In this document: piece by piece, positions 33,483 through 40,641 of the stretch
Position numbering within the stretch: position 1 is the first letter of the stretch
Layout of the letters: the number at the start of each line of letters is the position of its first letter
Source of the DNA: Bacteroidaceae bacterium
Lineage (GTDB): Bacteria; Bacteroidota; Bacteroidia; Bacteroidales; Bacteroidaceae
Direction of reading: 5' to 3'
Length of the DNA stretch: 64,000 nucleotides
Assembly (NCBI GenBank): GCA_017470425.1
Contig: JAFUYT010000021.1
Coordinates: 124,001-188,000, forward strand
Position numbers and translations under genes: made by a program
The notes under the pieces: model-generated
Database searches by the model: none
Seen by the model: only the letters and a program-made list of their open reading frames with translations
What the model was told of the DNA's origin: nothing

Positions 33483-33573
33483 GCCCCCTGCACTCAGGTT
33501 TTACCCTCGTTTTTCACACGATTCGTGCCTTTTCCGTTGCAAAAGTAGCAATTCTTTTGCTTTCGGCAACAAA
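33483..33573 (-). promoter_or_regulatory. promoter plus structured leader, copy 2 (ORF6N)
   Basis: The minus strand has CAA or CAAA complements at 33567-33573 as the -33 (TTG, about 19 bp), then TACTTTTG (33547-33540), then CAACGGAAAAGGCACGAA, hairpin TCGT/ACGA and AAAACCTGAGTGCAGGGG. The ORF6N ATG follows about 20 bp later. Confidence 0.65.
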
Positions 33574-33612
33574 AATTAAAGGAAAAGTTTGGAGGAATGA
33601 AGAAAAAGGCGT

Positions 33613-33957
33613 TTAGCGGGTTACGACTTCATTGAAGTGCTCTTTTCCCCAGGCGATAAGGGCCATGATGGCAGGCATCAGCGATTGGCCGGTGCGGGTC
33701 AGAGAGTATTCTACACGTGGTGGAAATTCCGGATAGACCTTTCTTGCGACAAGGTTGCTTTGCTCCAAATTCTTCAGTGTCTGAGAAAGCATCTTCTGGG
33801 AACAATCGGACATGTGACGATGGAGCTCGTTGAAGCGTATCACTCCGCTTTCTCTTTCGTTGATGGTATAAAGTACCAGCAATGACCACTTGTCGCCAAA
33901 ACGACTGATGACTTGCCTGATGGGACAGGTCAGATACTCTGCTTTAATGTCTGGCAT
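33613..33957 (-). CDS. HxlR-family transcriptional regulator
   Basis: This 114-residue winged-helix protein starts MPDIKAEYLTCPIRQVISRF, with the conserved N-terminal Cys (residue 11). It continues GDKWSLLVLYTI, RFNELHRHMSDCSQKMLSQT, LKNLEQSNLV and the wing VYPEFPPRVEYSLTRTGQSL. HxlR/YodB-type proteins often sense quinones, aldehydes or oxidants through that Cys. A -7 box lies just upstream (33975-33982). The EamA transporter gene 52 bp upstream, on the same strand, is a plausible but unproven target. Confidence 0.93.
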   Translation of the reverse strand: MPDIKAEYLTCPIRQVISRFGDKWSLLVLYTINERESGVIRFNELHRHMSDCSQKMLSQTLKNLEQSNLVARKVYPEFPPRVEYSLTRTGQSLMPAIMALIAWGKEHFNEVVTR

Positions 33958-33974
33958 AAACGTTGAATTTTAGG

Positions 33975-33982
33975 CAAAGGTA
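33975..33982 (-). promoter_or_regulatory. putative -7 box of the HxlR gene
   Basis: The minus strand reads TACCTTTG, 17 bp before the HxlR ATG. No good -33 was found. Confidence 0.4.
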
Positions 33983-34009
33983 GCAAATGTTATGTTGTAA
34001 GAAAAGGCG

Positions 34010-34909
34010 CTACAAGAAGAACAGGGAGACGCCGATGACGGCTACGCAGGTGCCGGCGATTTCTCTTCCTGTGATGGGCTGTCCGAACAGCCAGCGGGAG
34101 GGCCAGAGGATGAAGACCGGCGTCAGGGCCATCAGCGTGGAGGCGATGCCGGCGGGTGCCAGCTGCACGGCCAGCAGAGAGAGGGAGACGCCGATGACGG
34201 GTCCCAAGAGGATGGCACCGGTGGCGGCAGTCATCGTCGTGCGGTCACGCAAGCCTTCACGCATACGCGCACGATTCCCTTTTATACCATATACGATGCT
34301 GAAGCCAATGAGCCCGGCTACGGCACGAACCATCGTGGCCGCCATCGGCAGCAGGGGCGTCTGCTCGCAGAGCCCCATGCCCACCTTCGAGAGCACAATG
34401 CCCACGCCCTGTCCCATGCCGGCACCGATGCCGAAGAGGATGCCGCGCAGAGGGATGACAGTAGGAGCTTTGGCGTGGCCGCCCCGGCCTATGACAATAC
34501 CGATACCACTCAGCGTCACCAGCATCCCCGCGATGGCCTGCACGCTCAGCGTCTCCCCCAACAGCACCCACGCGGCCAGCGCCGAGAAGAGCGGAGCTAG
34601 GGTCATGAACAGCTGCCCCGTGCGACTGCCGATGATCTCGTAGCTGGAGAACAGGCAGTAGTCCCCGAAGAGATACCCCACAGCCCCCGATGCCAGGAGC
34701 CACGCAGCAGCAACCCATCCCATCCCCTGCGGCACCGGAGACCCGGTAGCCACCCACAGGATGGCCGCCAGGATGACGAGCGATGCCGCCATGCGGAGCA
34801 CGTTCATCTGCAGCTGCCCCATGCGGCGGCTGGCCACCTCGGCACACAGCGCCGTGATGGTCCATGTGACGGCCACAATGATGGAGAGGATTTCGCCGTA
34901 GTACATCAT
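34010..34909 (-). CDS. EamA/DMT-family transporter
   Basis: This 299-residue inner-membrane protein has ten predicted helices in two EamA halves. The first half includes EILSIIVAVTWTITALCAEV and GYLFGDYCLFSSYEIIGSRT. The second includes GILFGIGAGMGQGVGIVLSK, LLGPVIGVSLSLLAVQLAPAG and LMALTPVFILWPSRWLFG. It probably exports small metabolites; the substrate is unknown. The first of two consecutive Met codons (34909) is used. It lies 29 bp after the BrkB/YihY gene, in the same operon as GH127. Confidence 0.88.
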   Translation of the reverse strand: MMYYGEILSIIVAVTWTITALCAEVASRRMGQLQMNVLRMAASLVILAAILWVATGSPVPQGMGWVAAAWLLASGAVGYLFGDYCLFSSYEIIGSRTGQLFMTLAPLFSALAAWVLLGETLSVQAIAGMLVTLSGIGIVIGRGGHAKAPTVIPLRGILFGIGAGMGQGVGIVLSKVGMGLCEQTPLLPMAATMVRAVAGLIGFSIVYGIKGNRARMREGLRDRTTMTAATGAILLGPVIGVSLSLLAVQLAPAGIASTLMALTPVFILWPSRWLFGQPITGREIAGTCVAVIGVSLFFL

Positions 34910-34938
34910 ACATTACTCCGTTTTCAAACGCACTTCAC

Positions 34939-35946
34939 TCATGATTCATGCTGTTCCCGATAGTGGGCAATGAGGTCGGAGATACGCTGGAGCGTCTCGT
35001 CGGCAGTGGGCGGCAGCGTCTCCTCACGGCGGTGTCCATGCAGCTTCCCTGCTGCCAGCTGCTCCTCGTGCTGCCGCGTATAGCTCATGCCGGCACCGAA
35101 GAGGCAGATGGTCCAGGAGAGCTGCATCCACAGCATGAACAGCGGGATGGCCGCGAAAGAGCCATAGACGGCATTGTACGTGGAGAGCCACACCTGGGAA
35201 TGGATGTAGAACCACTGTAGGCCCTGAAAGGCGGCACCCGCCAGCAGTCCCGGCACGAAGGTGGCACGCCAGTGTACCCGCGTGTTGGGCATCAGTTTGT
35301 AGAGCAGGATGAAGGCCACGACGGAGAGCGCGTAGGGCGAGAGCTGCACGAGGAGCTCGATGCTGTCACTCACAAACGTGAAGTCGGGCAGGAAGCTGCC
35401 AATGCCGGTCAGGAAGATCTGCAGACCCGAGGTGATGACGATGACGATGGGCAGGAGGAAGAAGACGCTGACGTAATCGACCAGCTGGCGGTAGATGCTG
35501 CGGGAGGTGCGTACGTTCCAGATACGGTTGAAGGCCAGCTCGATGTTGGAGGTCAGGCTGAACAGCGTATAGAGCAACATCACCAGTCCCACGCCGATGA
35601 AGACGCCTCCGCGAGCACGCTCCAGATAGGAGTTGACGAAGCTCATGATGGTCTCCGTCATCTCCGGCGTGAAGCGCACGCTCGCCGTGAGCTTCTCCTC
35701 GATGAGCTGTCCGAAGCCGAAGCCGCGGGCGATGGCGAAGATGATGGCTAGGATGGGCACCGCTCCGAGGATGCTGGAATAGGTCAGCGCCGCGGCGTGT
35801 CCGGAGAGGTTGCGGTCGATGAACAGCTCCACAGCAAGCACCATCCTGCGCAATGAGTGGAACACCACACGTCGCGGCCATCGCCACTGCGCTGCGTCTG
35901 CGCTCCACAGGCGCCCCTCACGGAAGAATGTGATCAATCGTTTCAT
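34939..35946 (-). CDS. YihY/BrkB family inner-membrane protein
   Basis: The start is set at ATG 35946 (MKRLITFFREG), 17 bp after the GH127 stop; a GTG start at 35979 would overlap GH127. The protein has 335 residues and six helices. Marks are LSGHAAALTYSSILGAVPIL, FNRIWNVRTSRSI, YKLMPNTRVHWRATFVPGLL and YGSFAAIPLFMLWMQLSW. Members were once called RNase BN but are membrane proteins of unclear function, perhaps lipid or solute transport. The last 40 residues are a hydrophilic cytoplasmic tail. Confidence 0.9.
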   Translation of the reverse strand: MKRLITFFREGRLWSADAAQWRWPRRVVFHSLRRMVLAVELFIDRNLSGHAAALTYSSILGAVPILAIIFAIARGFGFGQLIEEKLTASVRFTPEMTETIMSFVNSYLERARGGVFIGVGLVMLLYTLFSLTSNIELAFNRIWNVRTSRSIYRQLVDYVSVFFLLPIVIVITSGLQIFLTGIGSFLPDFTFVSDSIELLVQLSPYALSVVAFILLYKLMPNTRVHWRATFVPGLLAGAAFQGLQWFYIHSQVWLSTYNAVYGSFAAIPLFMLWMQLSWTICLFGAGMSYTRQHEEQLAAGKLHGHRREETLPPTADETLQRISDLIAHYREQHES

Positions 35947-35963
35947 GACGGCTCCGGCCTCCT

Positions 35964-38408
35964 TCACTTCACGATCCACTCAAAGAGACCGGCGGAGTTG
36001 TCAGCGGGCAGCACCACTTCGAGGCGCAGGGCACGGGTCTTGACGGGGTCGAAGTTGACAGTGCAGGCAGCACCCTTGTCGGTGGGATAGGCATCGGCAC
36101 CGCTGACAGGCAGCCACTGCCCCTCGGCGCTCTGATAGAGGATGCGCCAGGACTGCGGCACACGGCAGCCGCCCCAGGGACCGTCATCGAACCAATAGAC
36201 GGTCGCCATCTGGACGGTGCTCTCCTGCGGGAACTCGTAGGCGAGCCACTCCGTGGTGCCGTTCTTAGGCCACCAGTGGGTGTAGGGCACCGAGCGGTCG
36301 TTCTCGTCCTTCGGCACCAGACGGTCGTTGATGGATGAGAGGGCGGGCATCCGCGAGGAAGTCGTAATCCGGCTTTCGGAAGCCAGCGTGGCAGGCTGCG
36401 AGGGGCTGGTGGCACTGAGGTCCTGGGGCAGCCACACGCGCATCTTGCCGCTGCCGCGGTGGCACCATGCGTAATAGGGAATCAGCGTGAGCGAACGATC
36501 CGTAGCCTGCAGCTTGCCCTGGCGGTCGAAGTCGAGGGTCTGCGCGTCGGTGGTCAGCGTGACAACGGGCGTGCTTGCCACCTCGGCATTGCCGAGCGTG
36601 AAGACCGGTTCCTGGTTCATGAGGGCTCCCATGATGTCGAAGTCGTTGTCGGGGTGTTCAGCGCAATAGACCAGGGGGCCGCGCTCCACGCTGATCATGC
36701 CCCGGTCGGCTGCAACCTTATGGTTGGCACGCACGATGCGTGCCTCCATGTCGAAGTGGATCTGCACACGGTCGCCGCGCTTCCATTTGCGCGAGATGGT
36801 GTAGTACCCGTCCTCGGTCAGCTGTCCAGCGTCCGCTGTCTGCTGTCCATTCACCGTGACCGTGTAGCCGAGACGTCGGTTGTCGGAATAGCGGTAGAGG
36901 TCGGAGGGCACGACCTGCCCACGCACCCATCCCGGGATGCGCACCTTCAGGGCGAAAGCCCCGACAGCGTTCTTGTCAACGGAGAGCGTGACATCGCCGT
37001 TCCAGGGGTAGTCGGTCGTCTGGGTCAGCGCCACCTTCTTGCCACCCACGTTGAGCGTGGTGCTGTTGGAGAGGAAGAGGTTCACGTAAATGGCCGGTTC
37101 CCCATTCGCCTTATTCGCCTCATTGGCCTTATAGGCATAGACATACCCGGGCAGCGAGGGGATGAAGCGGCAGATGTTGCTCGGGCAGCAGGCGCAGCCG
37201 AACCACGCCTGGCGCTGGTGCTGTCCCATTGATTCCAGCGGATTGGGGTAGAAGAAACCGTTGCCTTCGAGGGAGACACCGGAGATGAGTCCGTTGTAGA
37301 GCGTGCGCTCCAGGACATCGTAGTACTTCGCCTCGCCGTGCAGCAGGAACAGGCGGTAGTTGACATAGACGTTTCCGATGGCGGCGCACGTCTCGCAATA
37401 GGCACTCATGTTGGGCAGCTCATAGTTCCTGCCAAATGCCTCTCCGCTCGATGTGGCCCCGATGCCGCCGGTGATATAGAGTTTCTTGCCCACGATGTTG
37501 TCCCAGATGGCATCGATGGCGCGGACGTAGTTCTCGTCCCCCGTCAGCGCTGCCACATCCGCCATGCCGGCGTACATATAGGCTGCACGAACGGCGTGGC
37601 CCACGGCCTCGTCCTGCTCGACGACCGGCTTGTGAGCCTGGGAATAGTCATGCACGATAGTGGTCTTGCCGCGGTAGTCGAGGAAGAACTTGGCCTCGTC
37701 GAGGTATTTCTTGTCGCCCGTGACCAGATAAAGCTTGGCCAGCGCCATCTCCGCAATCTGGTGACCGGGCACGACACAGGCCTGTCCAGGATTCGGTCCT
37801 ACCTCGCGGCACACCACATCGGCGTAGCGGATGGCGATGTCAAGGAACTTGCGGCTGCCAGTGGCCTGGTAGTGGGCGATGGCGCCCTCCACCATGTGTC
37901 CGAGGTTGTAGAGCTCATGGGAGAGGTCCTCCTCCTTGCTCCAGCGCTTGTCGCCAGCCCAGTCATGGGGGTGCTGCGGGTTCTGGGTGCGGGAGGTGTA
38001 GAGGTATCCGTCGGGCTCCTGGGCCGATGCGATGACGTCGATCACCGAGTCGATGTACTGGACCAGTCGCTTATCAGGATAGGTCTGGAGGAGATAGCTG
38101 GCCCCTTCGATGGTTTTGTAGGGATCGGTGTCGTCGAAGGAGTAGCCGCCGACCTTGAAGACCTTGGAGGGGTCCTTCATGTGGGCTGCAGCGTTGGAGA
38201 AGTTGGTGTAGCGCCCAGTCTCCTCGCATTTGGAGAAGGCGAGGGGGATGGTGACCTTCCGGCTGGCTTCGAGGCGCTGGCCCCAGAAGGTGCCTGGCGT
38301 GACCTTCACGCTGGTGAACGGCACGGGGTTGATGGGGTAGCCAGCCTGTGCAAGGCACTGAGCGGCAGAGAGCGCGATGACTGACACGCAGAGTAGAATC
38401 CTTTTCAT
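35964..38408 (-). CDS. GH127 beta-L-arabinofuranosidase
   Basis: This is an 814-residue exported enzyme with a signal peptide (MKRILLCVSVIALSAAQCLA). The DUF1680/GH127 barrel shows FWGQRLEASRKVTIPLAFSK, AQEPDGYLYT, YNLGHMVEGAIAHY, YITGGIGATSSGEAF, SAYCETCAAI (near 337), YNGLISGVSLEGNGFFYPNP and WFGCACCPSNICR (near 404-407). In HypBA1-type enzymes, Cys residues at these sites bind zinc and one acts as nucleophile. Beta-domains follow; the last 160 residues hold another carbohydrate-binding-like sandwich. There is no YDLSGR tail. It would remove beta-L-arabinofuranose from arabinan or extensin side chains. Two inner-membrane protein genes follow in the operon. Confidence 0.92.
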   Translation of the reverse strand: MKRILLCVSVIALSAAQCLAQAGYPINPVPFTSVKVTPGTFWGQRLEASRKVTIPLAFSKCEETGRYTNFSNAAAHMKDPSKVFKVGGYSFDDTDPYKTIEGASYLLQTYPDKRLVQYIDSVIDVIASAQEPDGYLYTSRTQNPQHPHDWAGDKRWSKEEDLSHELYNLGHMVEGAIAHYQATGSRKFLDIAIRYADVVCREVGPNPGQACVVPGHQIAEMALAKLYLVTGDKKYLDEAKFFLDYRGKTTIVHDYSQAHKPVVEQDEAVGHAVRAAYMYAGMADVAALTGDENYVRAIDAIWDNIVGKKLYITGGIGATSSGEAFGRNYELPNMSAYCETCAAIGNVYVNYRLFLLHGEAKYYDVLERTLYNGLISGVSLEGNGFFYPNPLESMGQHQRQAWFGCACCPSNICRFIPSLPGYVYAYKANEANKANGEPAIYVNLFLSNSTTLNVGGKKVALTQTTDYPWNGDVTLSVDKNAVGAFALKVRIPGWVRGQVVPSDLYRYSDNRRLGYTVTVNGQQTADAGQLTEDGYYTISRKWKRGDRVQIHFDMEARIVRANHKVAADRGMISVERGPLVYCAEHPDNDFDIMGALMNQEPVFTLGNAEVASTPVVTLTTDAQTLDFDRQGKLQATDRSLTLIPYYAWCHRGSGKMRVWLPQDLSATSPSQPATLASESRITTSSRMPALSSINDRLVPKDENDRSVPYTHWWPKNGTTEWLAYEFPQESTVQMATVYWFDDGPWGGCRVPQSWRILYQSAEGQWLPVSGADAYPTDKGAACTVNFDPVKTRALRLEVVLPADNSAGLFEWIVK

Positions 38409-38478
38409 ATATGGTTCGTTTGTTTAGTTATATCTCAATCGACTATTGTATAATTCGTTTGTCTTCTGATTTCGAGTG

Positions 38479-38486
38479 CAAAGATA
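38479..38486 (-). promoter_or_regulatory. putative -7 box of the GH127 operon
   Basis: The minus strand reads TATCTTTG, 70 bp before the GH127 ATG. Possible TTTG elements are spaced 12 or 23 bp away, so the -33 is uncertain. Confidence 0.4.
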
Positions 38487-38624
38487 CCCTTTTCCTGTCA
38501 AAAAGCGCACAAATATCGCCGTTAGTTTCCAAAAAACACCTCTTCCGAGGCAATTTTATCAACAATTTCAAGTTTTTTTGTACATTCCCAGCTGATTTGG
38601 CGCGGTCATTCGACAACTTATGAC

Positions 38625-38632
38625 TAATTTTG
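38625..38632 (+). promoter_or_regulatory. putative -7 box of the CotH-zincin-GH43 operon
   Basis: TAATTTTG lies 23 bp before the CotH start. A TTTG lies 25 bp further upstream, which is longer than the usual spacing. Confidence 0.4.
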
Positions 38633-38655
38633 TAGCCGAAATTGAAGAAACCGAC

Positions 38656-40599
38656 ATGAAGATTCTTTTCACGCAAGCAAGCAGGATGGCCCTCCTCGCG
38701 TGGACATTCCTGTTGCTTTGGCAGTTTCCCCTGTGTGCACAGGATGAACAGCCCACAGGCCAGCAGCGCACTCATCTCCACATGAACGCTGCGGGTGGCA
38801 AGTGGGACTTCCCCGTGACCATCGACAGCATCACCGACATCACCGTCAGCAGCGACCTCAGTCACCTGTTGCTGAACATGCCCGACGGGCAGTCGATGCC
38901 CTTCACTATCAGCCATATCGACAGCCTGACGGTCCTCAACGACCCGCTGGAGGAATCGAAGAACCCCTACAAGGTGTTCCAGCTCTACGTCACGACGCGC
39001 GACGAGGCGGGTGTGCACTCCCGCGAGAGCTACACCGACGCCTGGTTCTCGCTGAACGCGCAGGGCTCCTTCAGCCATTTCACCGCCGCCACCGGCATCC
39101 GCGGTCGCGGCAACAGTTCCTATCTCTGGTACGACAAGAAGCCGTACCGCCTGAAGCTCAACGAGAAGCACAAGGTGCTGGGGCTCTCGAAGGCCAAGAG
39201 CTGGGTGCTGCTGGCCAACTACCGCGACGTGACGGATCTGATGAACACGTTCGTGTTCGAGATGGGTCACTACGTGGGGCTCCCCTACACCAACCATACG
39301 CGCTACGTGGAGCTCTTCCTCGACGGCAGCTACGAGGGCCTGTACCAGCTCACGGAACAGGTGCAGCAGAACAAGAACCGCGTGGCAGTGAGCGACGAGG
39401 GCGGCATCCTGATCTCGCTCGACGTCGATGACGGCCCCGCCGAGTCGCCCTCTGCCGGCGACAACTTCTGGAGCGAGGTCTATGGGATGCCTGTCTGCGT
39501 GAAATACCCCGACGATGAATGGTTCACGAGCCACACGGTGGATTCCGTGCGCACCGTCTTCGCGGAGCTCGAGAGAGCCATCAAGTCGAAGAACTTCGCG
39601 GCTGTGGAGCAGCTGCTCGACGTCCCGTCGATGATCAAGTACCTTCAGCTTCAAGAATTTGTCTATAACGTAGAGCTGTCCGCCCCGCGCTCCATCTATA
39701 TGCACAAGGACGGCGACGGCCGCTGGGTGATGGGTCCTCTGTGGGACTTCGACGCGGGCTACGACTTCGATTGGGGCAGCATGACCACGGGCCACACCTT
39801 CTTCACGGACTTCACCGAGACCGTCATGGGCACGAACCCGCTGAAGCGCAACGGTCAGTACAACTATGTCCCGCAGTTCTTCACCGACCTCTTCGGGTGC
39901 CCGGAGTTCGTGGAGCAGTACAAGGCGCAGTGGGCTGCGGTGAAGGACAGCATTGTCACGGTGGCGTGGGATGCCTGTCTGCGCTACGTCGCCGAGTGGC
40001 GCGCCTCGGGAGCCCTGACGCGTGAGTTCGCGCGGTGGCCGTTGGCCGGAAAGTCCTTCGACACCGAGCTGGAGAAGATGCACCAGTGGCTGCTGAACCG
40101 CCAGCGCCACATGACCTACCTCATCGCCGCCATCCCCGTGCCGGACGCGACGCCGGTCGTGGGCGAGAAGCTCTGCGGCACGATCACCGCCAGGGTGAAG
40201 ATGGACTGGAACGCGGGCTACAGCCAGAGCAACAAGGTCTCTGTCAGCAAGAGCCGTGTGCTGGGCCTCATGGGCTTGCAGGAGAGCGAGTTGCAAGAGT
40301 CGAACCTCTCCATCGTGCCGCTCTACACCGACGGCAGCGAGGGCGAGAACCACACGAACGGCACCTATGGCGCATGGTTCAATGAGGACGACGACCCGGG
40401 CTACTACGACGACGGCCACACCTACATCGAGGTGTTCCAGGATCTCTGGAACTGGAACTGCGGCCTCTACCAGTGGAACTGCTACGACGACAGCCACACC
40501 GTCACCATGCAGTACCAGTACCCCCACGACGGCACACTCCTGAAGGTCAACGTCAAAGTGGTCTTCACCATCGAAAACGCCGGTGGCGGATGGTGGTGA
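38656..40599 (+). CDS. CotH-type kinase-fold secreted protein
   Basis: The ATG at 38656 starts a signal peptide (MKILFTQASRMALLAWTFLLL, cleavage near LCAQ). The protein has 647 residues. A short N-terminal strand domain (to about residue 100) precedes the CotH module: TGIRGRGNSSYLWYDKKPYR, LANYRDVTDLMNTFVFEMGH, VELFLDGSYEGLYQLTEQVQ and MGPLWDFDAGYDFDWG (catalytic Asp region). CotH proteins phosphorylate secreted proteins in spore formers; in Bacteroidetes they are frequent next to glycan enzymes and their target is unknown. The C-terminal about 150 residues are beta-rich. It is the first gene of an operon with a zincin-like protein and GH43. Confidence 0.88.
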   Translation: MKILFTQASRMALLAWTFLLLWQFPLCAQDEQPTGQQRTHLHMNAAGGKWDFPVTIDSITDITVSSDLSHLLLNMPDGQSMPFTISHIDSLTVLNDPLEESKNPYKVFQLYVTTRDEAGVHSRESYTDAWFSLNAQGSFSHFTAATGIRGRGNSSYLWYDKKPYRLKLNEKHKVLGLSKAKSWVLLANYRDVTDLMNTFVFEMGHYVGLPYTNHTRYVELFLDGSYEGLYQLTEQVQQNKNRVAVSDEGGILISLDVDDGPAESPSAGDNFWSEVYGMPVCVKYPDDEWFTSHTVDSVRTVFAELERAIKSKNFAAVEQLLDVPSMIKYLQLQEFVYNVELSAPRSIYMHKDGDGRWVMGPLWDFDAGYDFDWGSMTTGHTFFTDFTETVMGTNPLKRNGQYNYVPQFFTDLFGCPEFVEQYKAQWAAVKDSIVTVAWDACLRYVAEWRASGALTREFARWPLAGKSFDTELEKMHQWLLNRQRHMTYLIAAIPVPDATPVVGEKLCGTITARVKMDWNAGYSQSNKVSVSKSRVLGLMGLQESELQESNLSIVPLYTDGSEGENHTNGTYGAWFNEDDDPGYYDDGHTYIEVFQDLWNWNCGLYQWNCYDDSHTVTMQYQYPHDGTLLKVNVKVVFTIENAGGGWW

Positions 40600-40641
40600 A
40601 AATTGAGAAATTAAAAGTGAACTACTAACTAAATAGAATAT

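Noticed and set aside
38443-40527. 694-codon open frame antisense to CotH
   Set aside because: Its composition (Val/His/Arg/Glu-rich, no domains) is typical of the shadow of a GC-rich gene. CotH motifs are clear on the plus strand.
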